Below, one piece after another: positions 1 to 7,746 of a stretch of 64,000 bases of DNA. The notes under the pieces were generated by a model. It was not told the origin of the DNA. It did no database searches and worked only from the letters and a program-made list of their open reading frames with translations. Every line of letters starts with the position of its first letter. Positions within the stretch are counted from its first letter, which is position 1. The DNA is from Zhongshania aquimaris (GTDB lineage Bacteria > Pseudomonadota > Gammaproteobacteria > Pseudomonadales > Spongiibacteraceae), in NCBI RefSeq assembly GCF_019312595.1, contig NZ_JAHWDQ010000006.1, positions 62,001 through 126,000 of the forward strand, read 5' to 3'. Position numbers and translations under genes: made by a program.

Positions 1-438
1 CCCAGCGCAGGGTAGGCAGGCCGCTTCCTCGTAACTTAAATGCGCCGGAAATTTTAAAGCTTCACTGTAATGAACGATTAGCTCTTCACTAAGTACACCA
101 GCTAATGGGTAACCTCGACTGGCCGGCGCACGCGCGCTGGTAAATTCGCCACTAAACCATTGCGGAATAAAACTAAGACTAATACGATCTCCAAGCTTGA
201 ATTCTTGAACATCATCGGCAAGCTCGACAACCTCACCCGCGGCGTCAGAACACAGGACCTGCCCCTCTGGTGAAATCGGCCCCAGCTTGCCATTGATCAC
301 CAGTAAATCGCGATAATTTAGCGAAACCGCCTTAACCTTGATCCTCAACTGCCCAGTACAAAGGGTCGCAGAATTAGCGTGATTGTCTAATTGCACAGCG
401 TCGATACCGCCAGCCTCTTTAATCAAAATGCGCTTCAC
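1..438 (-). CDS. Zinc-type/MDR alcohol dehydrogenase or quinone reductase (partial, C-terminus outside window)
   Basis: The first 146 residues of a medium-chain dehydrogenase/reductase are visible; the gene runs off the left edge. The reading frame begins at a GTG preceded by AAGGATTG about ten bases upstream and encodes a GroES-like N-terminal domain. It contains the block VSLNYRDLLVINGKLGP, then CSDAAGEVVELADDV and GDRI, which are the standard NAD(P)H:quinone reductase/zinc-independent MDR signatures. The usual catalytic zinc Cys and GHE motif of true alcohol dehydrogenases are not obvious, which favours a reductase such as an enoyl or quinone reductase. It is divergent from the SDR at 571, and a palindrome lies between them, so the two may be co-regulated. 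The nucleotide-binding domain is not visible, so cofactor and substrate cannot be judged. Confidence 0.8.
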   Translation of the reverse strand, partial: MKRILIKEAGGIDAVQLDNHANSATLCTGQLRIKVKAVSLNYRDLLVINGKLGPISPEGQVLCSDAAGEVVELADDVQEFKLGDRISLSFIPQWFSGEFTSARAPASRGYPLAGVLSEELIVHYSEALKFPAHLSYEEAACLPCAG

Positions 439-517
439 GTGCTATCAATCCTTATTATTTTATTCAAGAACTGCATGCTTTTTCGACGCTGCAGATTCCT
501 GTACCATGAAATTAGTA

Positions 518-532
518 TACAACACTGTTGTA
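518..532. promoter_or_regulatory. Palindromic operator candidate TACAACA-C-TGTTGTA
   Basis: This is a perfect 7-bp inverted repeat around a single base in the divergent intergenic region, 39 bases before the SDR start codon at 571 and 80 bases before the MDR start. The core CAACAnTGTTG recurs at 7696-7706 and 13757-13767, each time upstream of a catabolic gene. Short uninterrupted dyads of this kind are typical of TetR-, MarR- or GntR-type sites. No adjacent regulator gene explains it within the window, so the regulator is unknown. Confidence 0.5.
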
Positions 533-570
533 CTTATAAAACATAAATTCAACTTCAGAGAACTGCAACA

Positions 571-1374
571 ATGATAGGCACAGACCCACTGGATCTGCGT
601 GGCCAGATCGCATTTGTAAGCGGAGCTGGACAAGGCGCTGGTCGTGAAATCGCCCTGACACTGGCAAAGCACAATGCCGGCGGCATTATTGTGAATGATT
701 TTGAGCTACTGCGCGCCGAATCCGTGGTCGAGGAAATAAGGCAGTTAGGTATTCCAGCGCAGGCTGCAGCAGCGGATGTCGGCGACTACGACGCCTTGAA
801 GCTAGCTTATGACAAGACCACTAAAATCCTCGGCAACGTAACGGTGTTGGTAAACAATGCCGGCAATGCTGGCCCGCAAATAAGCATGCGACCTTCTCCG
901 CTATTTTGGGAAACCGAACCAGCGGACTGGGATCGCTACTTTCACACCAACTTAAAAGGGGTAATGAACTGCTGTCATTTGGCTCTGCCAGCCATGGTTG
1001 CAGCGAAGCGGGGTAGAATTGTCACCGTCGTGTCAGATGCAGGACGAGTCGGCGAAGCGCGACTTACTGTCTATGCCGCCGCAAAAGCGGGTGCGGCCGG
1101 CTTTATGCGCTCGATTGCAAAAGAAAGCGGTCGCTACAAAATCACCGCTAACTGCATTTCCTTGTCAACCTTAGAACCTCAAATGGAAGAGGCGGCACTC
1201 CGTGAGTTCCTCGCCAGCGATCGCGCCAAAACCCATGTCGAGCGCTATGCAATTCGTCGCTTTGGCAAAAATCAGGATGTTGCGAATATGGCGCTGTTTC
1301 TCTGTTCAGACGCTGCGGAGTGGATCACTGGGCAAACTTATCCGGTCAACGGTGGCTACAGTTTTGCGCAATAA
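571..1374 (+). CDS. SDR family NAD(P)-dependent oxidoreductase
   Basis: This 267-residue classical short-chain dehydrogenase/reductase should interconvert a secondary alcohol and a ketone with NAD(P). Visible signatures are the dinucleotide loop SGAGQGAGRE near residue 17, the NNAG motif (VNNAGNAG) near residue 93, and the catalytic YxxxK as YAAAK near residue 168, followed by a C-terminal NGGYSF tail. The length is normal for the family. The ATG at 571 lacks a strong Shine-Dalgarno sequence but is the only start placed just before the cofactor loop. A perfect palindrome ends 39 bases upstream. SDR sequence alone does not reveal the substrate; the catabolic setting suggests a hydroxyacyl-CoA or cyclic alcohol. 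Confidence 0.9.
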   Translation: MIGTDPLDLRGQIAFVSGAGQGAGREIALTLAKHNAGGIIVNDFELLRAESVVEEIRQLGIPAQAAAADVGDYDALKLAYDKTTKILGNVTVLVNNAGNAGPQISMRPSPLFWETEPADWDRYFHTNLKGVMNCCHLALPAMVAAKRGRIVTVVSDAGRVGEARLTVYAAAKAGAAGFMRSIAKESGRYKITANCISLSTLEPQMEEAALREFLASDRAKTHVERYAIRRFGKNQDVANMALFLCSDAAEWITGQTYPVNGGYSFAQ

Positions 1375-1621
1375 GAAAGTAAATTAAATAAAGCGATAGC
1401 ACACTTTACTCTCCCTCCCCGCAAACGGTTACCAGCTCTTAATGAACAACTTCGCATGTTGACTCACCCATAAATTGGCGGCTTTACCCATCGTTTGCTA
1501 AAAATCTGCATCAGCCAACTTATAGCAAAGCAGTTTCTGTGGTGCGCAAGAGAGGCCTGCATTTGGTAAAAAGCGGACGTACGACCGATCAGTGCAATCT
1601 GCATGCAGGGTGTTGTGGGGG

Positions 1622-1642
1622 CTGAGGGTTAGAGACCCTCGG
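1622..1642. other. Hairpin in the 276-bp gap between the SDR and the next gene
   Basis: The gap 1375-1650 has no gene. Its only clear structure is a short dyad, CTGAGGGT...ACCCTCGG, with a five-base loop. It is followed by CTACCCGATTATGAG and preceded by a G-rich stretch. It has no following T-run that would make it a good terminator in either direction. It could be a remnant of a mobile element. Confidence 0.3.
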
Positions 1643-1650
1643 CTACCCGA

Positions 1651-2589
1651 TTATGAGCTGACCAACCAAGCCAGCATTAAACCCGCAGCAATATTTACCA
1701 CGAATGAAACTGCCACAGAACTCACAAGCTTGATGGTGCTGTTCTTTGACTTAGCAGCGATTTTTGTTTGCTGATTGTTATCACCACCTGTAACCATGAA
1801 AAGACTGAAGTTTCGACTAGTATGCGCCCAGCGCTCAATCATTCGATTAGTGCTTTGAGCCGCGCTACGAAGAAAAGTTACAGCGACAATAGCTAAAAAG
1901 ACATAAGGTACAACGGTATCAAGGGCGATAGTTTGCAGAAATTGGAATGAACATGCCGTAAAAAGAATGGGAAAAACCCAATAATTTAGAAAAGATACTT
2001 TTTCTGAGTGCTTGTAGAGAAATTTATTTATGTTCGTGATACTTTGGGGTTGAGGGCACGCCTCCGCCCATCGTTGTACTATAGCGAATATTTCCTCAGC
2101 TGTAATTTGAGTGGCGCCATTGATAGATACCGAAACACATCCATCTTCGAAGTCAAGTCGGTCTGCATCGCTGTGATCTGCAGACATCATTGCCTGTAAC
2201 ATCACGATAGGGTTCATCGGGTTTGATATACGGACAGTTATTGTCATTTCATTTTCAATTCCGTCATATTCATGCCCAATAACCCAGTTTAGAATTAGCT
2301 TCTCCGTCTTTTTACTTGAATTGGCTATGGTTGTATCGAGTGAAGTTAATTTGTGGTTTTCGTAGTGAGTGCTGTCGGTAAAGCTAATCAGATACTGAAA
2401 TCCAGCCTTTGAAGGTTGAAAGGAGCTAATTTTCTCACCAAGTGAATTGTATAGGATCTCTAGTTCTCTTGCCGAACAGACGAACTTTTCATCGATAAGT
2501 TTTGTAGTGCTACCAAGCTTCGATCGAGTGACGACGTATGGTTTGGTCAACGCACCGGCAAATTCTTGTAGCTCAACCAAGTCAGACAT
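1651..2589 (-). CDS. Hypothetical protein with C-terminal membrane segments
   Basis: I do not recognise this 312-residue protein. The start ATG follows AGGAG with good spacing. Residues 1-195 are soluble and mixed alpha/beta in character. From about residue 200 there are two adjacent hydrophobic segments (FPILFTACSFQFLQTIAL and VVPYVFLAIVAVTFL), a charged linker, and a last hydrophobic segment at the extreme C-terminus (SVAVSFVVNIAAGLMLAWL), so it is probably an inner-membrane protein with a large cytoplasmic N-domain. It is the last of five minus-strand genes that differ in base composition from the catabolic genes around them, which suggests an acquired block. No function is claimed. Confidence 0.65.
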   Translation of the reverse strand: MSDLVELQEFAGALTKPYVVTRSKLGSTTKLIDEKFVCSARELEILYNSLGEKISSFQPSKAGFQYLISFTDSTHYENHKLTSLDTTIANSSKKTEKLILNWVIGHEYDGIENEMTITVRISNPMNPIVMLQAMMSADHSDADRLDFEDGCVSVSINGATQITAEEIFAIVQRWAEACPQPQSITNINKFLYKHSEKVSFLNYWVFPILFTACSFQFLQTIALDTVVPYVFLAIVAVTFLRSAAQSTNRMIERWAHTSRNFSLFMVTGGDNNQQTKIAAKSKNSTIKLVSSVAVSFVVNIAAGLMLAWLVSS

Positions 2590-2636
2590 TAAGTATTTCT
2601 CCTATTTGTGAAATCTGGGCTACGATCTATGTGCTG

Positions 2637-3041
2637 TTAATACACTACGCATGTTCCCGAAACCATGGTGCCAAACGCACCCTTATAAAAGAAGGGCTTC
2701 TCATGTTTATCTGCGTACTGGTTTATTTGCAGATAGTCGATGGTGTTATTTGGCTTATAGTGAGTGACGGCCTTATATCCATTTTCATTTGGCAAGTAAT
2801 CGTAGACTGCCGGCATTTTGCCCGACATAGTGTTCGTAATATTTGCACCAGTAATAATTCCGGTTTGTCGGTTTACGACAAAATCCTTACCAATATACCC
2901 GGATACCACATACGACTTATGATTTAAGGTTCCATCAGATTCTAAATTCACTGCATCTTTGATGGTACACTTGAAATCATTAACTGCAAAAACATCTACA
3001 GAGGTGAGAAGAAGAAAGACTGAAACTAGATATTTACTCAT
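2637..3041 (-). CDS. Small secreted protein of unknown function
   Basis: This 134-residue protein starts at an ATG with an excellent AAGGAAGG ribosome-binding site. The N-terminus is a typical signal peptide (MSKYLVSVFLLLTSVDVFA), probably cleaved after residue 19, which would give a periplasmic protein of about 115 residues. Two cysteines lie near the ends of the mature chain (FKCTI and SGTCVVY) and could form a disulfide closing a beta-rich domain. I recognise no family. It lies 54 bases downstream of the lipoprotein gene and on the same strand, so co-transcription is likely. Confidence 0.6.
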   Translation of the reverse strand: MSKYLVSVFLLLTSVDVFAVNDFKCTIKDAVNLESDGTLNHKSYVVSGYIGKDFVVNRQTGIITGANITNTMSGKMPAVYDYLPNENGYKAVTHYKPNNTIDYLQINQYADKHEKPFFYKGAFGTMVSGTCVVY

Positions 3042-3095
3042 ATCCTTCCTTGCAAAAGCGGTGACGATTTACCCAATTCCGATTGCTGACACTTG

Positions 3096-3632
3096 TTAGC
3101 TCGTTGTTTTTGGTAATGCACTTTGTTCTTTTAACTTTTGAATGAATGGACCAAATTTTTTATTAACAATTGCATCGGAATTGGAAAAGCCGAACGAAGA
3201 AACGGAGTAAGTGTCAATTTGCATTACTTTCATTTTTACATCATTGCCTTGGGCAACTTTAAGAAAGTCAGAGATGGGCATTACAAGCCTACGAGTTGAC
3301 CAATCACCGTATTTAGTAAGAGCACTAGCATCTTTAATATTTTCGATGATTTGTCCATCTACGTTGAAGGTGACCCCCATAATATTAGTTATTCCACTTA
3401 CACCAACTTCTAGGAATACCACGCTGGGGAATTTGTTACTCCATTGGAATACTAATGAGTGCCAACCCTCCGACAACCCCGAAGCAGCACTCACCGGAGG
3501 TTGAGTGATAATTAAAGAACCATCAAATTGATCTTGCTGTACTGACAACGAAGGCGTCATTGCATCGTTGAAGCTGGCGCAACCAGATACTGCGAACAGC
3601 ATAACTGCTAAAAGAACTATCATACGTGGCAT
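3096..3632 (-). CDS. Predicted lipoprotein of unknown function
   Basis: This 178-residue protein carries a clear lipoprotein signal: a short basic N-terminus, a hydrophobic stretch and the lipobox AVSGC, so lipidation at Cys18 is expected. No Asp follows the Cys (CAS), which favours outer-membrane sorting. The ATG has AAGGTG at suitable distance. The mature part is beta-rich and mentions no family I know. In the direction of transcription the gene begins only about 25 bases after an attC-like boundary ending in GTTAGTTC, the spacing expected of a gene at the start of an integron cassette. The stop codon lies inside a GCTAACAAG sequence that could be a decayed recombination-site half. Confidence 0.6.
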   Translation of the reverse strand: MPRMIVLLAVMLFAVSGCASFNDAMTPSLSVQQDQFDGSLIITQPPVSAASGLSEGWHSLVFQWSNKFPSVVFLEVGVSGITNIMGVTFNVDGQIIENIKDASALTKYGDWSTRRLVMPISDFLKVAQGNDVKMKVMQIDTYSVSSFGFSNSDAIVNKKFGPFIQKLKEQSALPKTTS

Positions 3633-3650
3633 GATTTCACCTTATTTTAT

Positions 3651-3725
3651 GAACTAACGCCCGGCATAAACGGCGCGAGCTTGCGAGCGTCCGACGACAA
3701 AAAGGGAGCGGCTTGGTTATGTGGC
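3651..3725 (-). repeat. attC-like integron recombination site between two cassette genes
   Basis: Read on the minus strand, this segment starts with CCACATAACC, has a central imperfect dyad (GACGCTCGCAAGCTCGCGCC) and ends with GGGCGTTAGTTC, directly before the next gene. The outer ends pair imperfectly (ACATAAC with GTTAGT), as in attC R'' and R' boxes, and the total of about 75 bases is a normal attC length. It fills almost all of the space between the genes at 3632 and 3732. A structure-based attC search would be decisive. Confidence 0.5.
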
Positions 3726-3731
3726 CCTCAG

Positions 3732-4145
3732 TCATCCGCCCACCCTTTTGACGATGGCCCTTCTACCCACAATGTACAGTTTCATAAAGATTTTTTGTTC
3801 TTTTCCCCAAGAGAAATGGTCAGCCTCGGAGAAAGTCAAAAGCTTATTATCAGTTGGTTCAATTCTTAGGTTCAGAAGCGAGTCCTCAGGAGACCAAAAG
3901 TACCTCTTTGTTGTTCTGGGCCAACTACCTTCCTGATAGTAAAGTTCTAGGTACTCTAAAATTATAGGCTTTCCTGACAGGTTCCTAATATGGATCTCAT
4001 TCCCAATCCTGGCGTCGCTTCTAAAAACATGAGTAACGTCAATTTGGAACCTATTGCTCCAGGCTTCACGCAATTTTGGAATTGCTAGAAGGGTTGAAAG
4101 TACAGCGCCCCAAACCGCGATTATTAGTGACCAATCGATGTCCAT
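3732..4145 (-). CDS. Small membrane-anchored protein of unknown function
   Basis: About 137 residues. I prefer the ATG at 4145, which has AGGTG six bases upstream, over a GTG nine bases earlier. The N-terminus has one hydrophobic segment (SLIIAVWGAVLSTLLAIP), followed by a basic stretch (KLREAWSNR). The remainder (about residues 35-130) is beta-rich and soluble, so this is probably a single-pass protein, perhaps with an immunoglobulin-like fold. I do not recognise the family. It is flanked on both sides by attC-like boundaries, 6 bases from one and 33 from the other, and so looks like a single-gene integron cassette. Confidence 0.55.
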   Translation of the reverse strand: MDIDWSLIIAVWGAVLSTLLAIPKLREAWSNRFQIDVTHVFRSDARIGNEIHIRNLSGKPIILEYLELYYQEGSWPRTTKRYFWSPEDSLLNLRIEPTDNKLLTFSEADHFSWGKEQKIFMKLYIVGRRAIVKRVGG

Positions 4146-4178
4146 ACCACTCACCTACGACTTTCCTTCAAGCTTAAA

Positions 4179-4201
4179 GCACATAACGCCCGGTTATGTG
4201 C
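4179..4201. repeat. Minimal attC-like palindrome (GCACATAAC / GTTATGTGC)
   Basis: A perfect 9-bp inverted repeat with only five bases between the arms lies between two minus-strand genes, five bases from the stop codon at 4206 and 33 from the next start. The arms match the outer boxes of the neighbouring sites: CACATAAC occurs at 5066-5073, and the minus-strand text GGGCGTTA is shared with the end of the 3651-3725 site. It looks like an attC whose central body has been deleted. Confidence 0.5.
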
Positions 4202-4205
4202 TAAC

Positions 4206-5051
4206 TTATGCAAGAGAACCTTGCTTTTTGTGGAGGTGAATTTCACCCGTTTTTATATCTTCAAGCACAGCCTTAGCCGCCCATCTACCTTCAAATTTTG
4301 TCACACTCGCTGTATAGGCAACATCATACTGGAAGGATATCTTTTCTAACTTAAGCTTTTCATATTGACAATCTGGCCATGTCAGATATTCGTTATCAAA
4401 TTTATACTCATGAGTTAATCCAGTTCTATTTTCCAAGACGTCAGTTGATCTAGGCAGCTCATTTTCTAAATCTAAGAATGTTTTTACGAAATTTCCTTCG
4501 GCGTCTATGATATTGATATCACAATTCAATGCAGCTATTTCAAATGGATCACCTTCCTTCATTGAGGTATTTGCGATAATCCAGTTGAAATCAAATTTCA
4601 CATCTGGAACAGTATTTGTGAAGTAGAAAATATGCCCTCTAATATTAAGAGAAGGTGGCGCACCGGCGCTTTTAAGATCTTCATTTGTCGGCTGTCTCAG
4701 ATGTTTTAGGGTAATTCCCTTATGATCTGCAAATATTTTTGCTCCAGCTTGATAGCCTGTTTTAGTAATAAAAATACCTTGAATATTTCCGATATCATCA
4801 AGTGCCGCACTGAAATCACGTACTTTCCCAACAGAAACTGGGGACGTGTAGTTTTTACACTCAACTGCCACTTTATGTTTAATACCTGCGACATTAAGTT
4901 CCCAATACACATCGATTTGATGCTTCTGCCCTGATTTCCCTTCGATATTTACATCGTGCTGAATAGTAATAGTGTCAAACCCTTCAGCTTGAAGGATCTC
5001 TTCATAAACTTCACGAGCGAGAAGCTCATATTCAGTATTTACATTGGCCAT
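4206..5051 (-). CDS. Mrr-like restriction endonuclease-domain protein
   Basis: This protein of about 281 residues has an N-terminal PD-(D/E)xK nuclease domain of the Mrr_cat/restriction endonuclease-like class. The candidate catalytic residues are Asp in HQIDVYWEL and Glu-x-Lys in VAVECKNY, followed by a helix (KVRDFSAALDD) and FITKTGYQAGA, typical of Mrr-type folds. The C-terminal half (about 140-281) is unlike any DNA-recognition domain I know. The ATG at 5051 is preferred because GGGGAA lies just upstream; an upstream TTG is possible. The gene begins 13 bases after a GTTATGTGC boundary and ends next to another, so it looks like a gene cassette. A defence role against modified or foreign DNA is inferred from the fold only. 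Confidence 0.65.
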   Translation of the reverse strand: MANVNTEYELLAREVYEEILQAEGFDTITIQHDVNIEGKSGQKHQIDVYWELNVAGIKHKVAVECKNYTSPVSVGKVRDFSAALDDIGNIQGIFITKTGYQAGAKIFADHKGITLKHLRQPTNEDLKSAGAPPSLNIRGHIFYFTNTVPDVKFDFNWIIANTSMKEGDPFEIAALNCDINIIDAEGNFVKTFLDLENELPRSTDVLENRTGLTHEYKFDNEYLTWPDCQYEKLKLEKISFQYDVAYTASVTKFEGRWAAKAVLEDIKTGEIHLHKKQGSLA

Positions 5052-5064
5052 AGATTCCCCGTTG

Positions 5065-5073
5065 GCACATAAC
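5065..5073 (-). repeat. attC-type boundary box GTTATGTGC upstream of the nuclease gene
   Basis: On the minus strand this reads GTTATGTGC, identical to the arm of the 4179-4201 palindrome, and lies 13 bases before the nuclease start codon. A matching left arm further upstream is not clear, so only the recombination-proximal half of a site is seen. Confidence 0.4.
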
Positions 5074-5363
5074 AGTAAATCCAAATGCGTTCCGCTTTAT
5101 AACTCATGCACATAGTGAGCCTAAGCTTAAAGATGATTAAGTAGAAAAATTCTATTTAAATCAGGACGATAGCAAGCTTGAAAGGGCTTTTTCATTTGTG
5201 TGCATCCTGCATTTGATGTGGAATCCCCGTAGCACAGAGCATAATCGCTTCTCAATAAAAATCAATTGCTTAAGTGGATTCCACCAGAATTAGTGAGCGC
5301 AATGCTACTGAACACGGGGTTGATAGCTTCAGCGACTGACTGCTTTTGTGACGTTACGGCCAC

Positions 5364-5491
5364 AATATGGGTGAACTCGCGGCCATGTTATGGGAAAAAC
5401 GCCGATCGGAACTTAAAGTTATACCGCCAAAAGCGCTCCTTTTGGGCATCTTATGGTTCAATTTTCCTGCTAGTTTATGGGTGAATCAGCA
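5364..5491 (-). mobile_element. Possible solo end of an IS21-like insertion sequence
   Basis: The 517-base gap 5052-5568 has no convincing gene. Read on the minus strand from 5491, the segment begins TGCTGATTCACCCATAA and then shows three further CCATA-type boxes at irregular spacing (AACCATAAG, TCCCATAAC, ACCCATATT). IS21-family ends start with TG and carry multiple short terminal repeats, so this could be an orphan end. No istA or istB coding is present. The identification rests on memory of the family and needs an ISfinder search. Confidence 0.3.
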
Positions 5492-5568
5492 CTCAGCATG
5501 TAAGCCGCCCTTCGTCTGAAGCCAAAAATAAGGTGATCAAGACGAAAATCGACAGGCTTACGTTTCCC

Positions 5569-6426
5569 CTAGCGACAGCGCAGAATACGCTGACGGTACT
5601 GTCCTGGTGTTTCACCGCTGGCACGGCGAAAGGCATAGCAAAAACCTGAAGGCGAAGAAAAGCCGAGCGTATAGGAAATCGCCTTAATGCTACTGTCAGA
5701 CGACAGCATTTCTTTGGCCAACTCGATACGGCTATTGGCAACATAATCGCCGATGGAACAAGCTTTACTGCTGCGAAAGCCCCGCGTTAATTGCCGAACC
5801 GACAAACCACAGAGTCCGGCCAACTCATCGAGCGTTGGCATTGAAGGAGCCTCTCGAATACGCTCATCTATTAATTTCAAACGCCACTGCGCCAAACCAC
5901 CACTGCTGGACTCGTTAACGATGCGCTGTTGATAGCGGCTGAGTTCTATCGCCAATTGCGACGCAATTAACTCCACTAACATCTCGCTGGCAAAGCCGGG
6001 ACTTTTAGCTTCCTCTGCCAAACGCATTAGCAACATCTGAATACTGACATCGCGAACATCAAGCCCCGCAGACAAATAGCGAGCATCCCAAGCAAGATTT
6101 TGTTCGAGGCGCTCTTGCATGGCAGAGGGGTCTAGCTGAAATAGCAAGGAGGCCTGCTCGCCCCGCTCATCGCTACGTGAGTGCAATAACTCTCCAGGCG
6201 GCACAACAAAGACCTTGCCCAATCGCTCAAAACGGTCCCTTCCCCAGCGCTGCGGATAGCATGCCCGAGCATTGCGTGGTCGCGGCGTCAAACAAAGATC
6301 AAGACGATAGCTGGCATCTTCCGACTGAAGATTATCTGCAGGTTCATCAAGCCGATAATGGACTAACTGAGCCGCCGCCACCGGCGCCCTCAGTTCAGCC
6401 TCAATTCGCATCGTTGCTGTGGCCAT
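5569..6426 (-). CDS. AraC family transcriptional regulator
   Basis: This is a 285-residue regulator with a C-terminal AraC/XylS double helix-turn-helix domain (about residues 185-282). The first helix-turn-helix is in LDELAGLCGLSVRQLTRGF, and the second lies in IKAISYTLGFSSPSGFCYAF followed by the conserved GETPGQYRQ. The N-terminal 170 residues resemble the cupin-like sensor seen in many AraC proteins (VVPPGELLHSR) but identify no ligand. It is transcribed on the same strand as the SDR and sulfotransferase genes upstream of it, separated by 410 bases without genes, so it probably has its own promoter. A role in controlling the neighbouring catabolic genes is likely but not shown. Confidence 0.9.
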   Translation of the reverse strand: MATATMRIEAELRAPVAAAQLVHYRLDEPADNLQSEDASYRLDLCLTPRPRNARACYPQRWGRDRFERLGKVFVVPPGELLHSRSDERGEQASLLFQLDPSAMQERLEQNLAWDARYLSAGLDVRDVSIQMLLMRLAEEAKSPGFASEMLVELIASQLAIELSRYQQRIVNESSSGGLAQWRLKLIDERIREAPSMPTLDELAGLCGLSVRQLTRGFRSSKACSIGDYVANSRIELAKEMLSSDSSIKAISYTLGFSSPSGFCYAFRRASGETPGQYRQRILRCR

Positions 6427-6836
6427 CTTTATTTACGCCCTTTCATTCACTTAGGAATTAATACTCCATTCCTACTGCCCTTTTTCCGCTGGCAAATATT
6501 CGCATGCAGCCGTGTCAACTTCCAACTCAATTGCCAACCACCCTGCTCGCTAATAACAGGAATGACAGCAATCATTATCCTAAGACCTGCTCTTATCCCG
6601 CACCACTCCGTCTCGCATAGTCCAAATGGTTTCGGCGCACTATTCGCAATACGCTTCTCGCAAGAATCGACATCGCGAACAGCCTCCGCAGTTTCGATTG
6701 AACGTCGGGTTTAAGCCACGACAGTGACGCCTTTAATCACCAGCGGCTAACAGACAACAGGTAAATACATTTAAAACCTCAGCTAATTGCTGTTCGCGCT
6801 TCCTAACAAGGTCGAACGCACCAAGCTCAATCCCAA
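6427..6836. other. 410-bp intergenic region with no recognised feature
   Basis: I find no coding frame with a start, no tRNA, no strong terminator and no repeat shared with the rest of the window. It separates two minus-strand genes and presumably holds the promoter of the AraC gene. Confidence 0.5.
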
Positions 6837-7580
6837 TTAACTAACTGAAAAACCGCCGTCTACAGCTATGACTTGGTTAGTCACACGCTGGGCAGCGGGA
6901 GCGGAAAAGTACAGCACTGCAGCGGCGATATCCTCTGGCTTACACATCCCCAAAGGCGCAGGACGCCGCGCCGGCCCTTCGGGTACAGGACCTTTTGCGG
7001 CGATAGCGCCGGGAGTAGCCACTCCGCCCGGTAACACGGTATTCACTGTGATACCAAATTCTGCTAATTCAAAGGCCAGCGCACTGCTCTGAGCCAAGAG
7101 AGCGCCCTTTGAGGCTGTGTAAGCGACCAAACCTTTTACGATACTGCCGCGCAGTGCGGCTGACGCAATATTCACAATGCGGCCACCGCCAACCGACGCC
7201 ATAGCGCGACTTAACTCTCTGCTTAGAATAAACGGGCCGCGTGAATTAACAGCCACCATCCGATCCCATTCCGCAGTGGTGGATTCAAAGAAGGCCTGTC
7301 TATCCTGCAAACCAGCGTTATTGACCAATACCCATGGGGTACCAAAATTTTTTAATATATCTTCACTAACGCTGAGGACATTTTCCTCATCGGCTAGGTC
7401 CAGCTTTATTACTTGAATATCGGCAGCGGGCATCGAATTGGCAAAAGCTTGGGCGGCGTCAATATTAATATCGGCAATGATTACCCTCGCCCCCGCCGCC
7501 GCCAAGGCGCTGGCGATTCCGGCGCCAATGCCACTGGCACCGCCAGTCACCACGGCGAGACGACCTTCTAGGCCAAACAT
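6837..7580 (-). CDS. SDR family oxidoreductase
   Basis: Classical SDR of about 247 residues from the ATG at 7580. TTG codons at 7595 and 7625 would add 5 or 15 residues, but the usual family start lies close to the GxxxGxG loop (TGGASGIGAG), which favours the ATG. Other signatures are NNAG (VNNAGLQDRQ), the catalytic serine region NIASAALRG and YTASK (Tyr-x3-Lys). The C-terminus GGFSVS is standard. The gene lies 166 bases downstream of the sulfotransferase on the same strand, and a CAACAGTGTTG palindrome at 7696-7706 sits in its promoter region, tying it to the SDR at 571 and the CoA-transferase at 13814. Substrate unknown. Confidence 0.87.
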   Translation of the reverse strand: MFGLEGRLAVVTGGASGIGAGIASALAAAGARVIIADINIDAAQAFANSMPAADIQVIKLDLADEENVLSVSEDILKNFGTPWVLVNNAGLQDRQAFFESTTAEWDRMVAVNSRGPFILSRELSRAMASVGGGRIVNIASAALRGSIVKGLVAYTASKGALLAQSSALAFELAEFGITVNTVLPGGVATPGAIAAKGPVPEGPARRPAPLGMCKPEDIAAAVLYFSAPAAQRVTNQVIAVDGGFSVS

Positions 7581-7695
7581 AGAACTAAGGCTATTCAAAA
7601 TAGAGGATCTCGCTATCTCTCGCAATCATGCAAATATGGGCGTGGCGCCGAGCCTGATCACTGAATTATCTTTATGCAGCCATAATCACTATAAT

Positions 7696-7706
7696 CAACA
7701 GTGTTG
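7696..7706. promoter_or_regulatory. Operator candidate CAACA-G-TGTTG
   Basis: Perfect 5-bp dyad with a one-base centre, the same core as at 520-530 and 13757-13767. It lies between the stop of the sulfotransferase gene and the start of the minus-strand SDR, 70-115 bases upstream of that SDR depending on its start codon. This position fits promoter control of the SDR. Confidence 0.45.
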
Positions 7707-7746
7707 TCAAACTAGCAGCAAGAGCTCAATACCTACGGGCACATCC

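Noticed and set aside
1575-1665. Group II intron-like fragment around the hairpin at 1622-1642
   Set aside because: The flank reminded me of sequences near reverse transcriptases, but no domain V or reverse transcriptase is present and I cannot check it.
5266-5484. 72-residue open frame
   Set aside because: No ribosome-binding site, composition unlike a protein, and it overlaps the insertion-sequence-like end.
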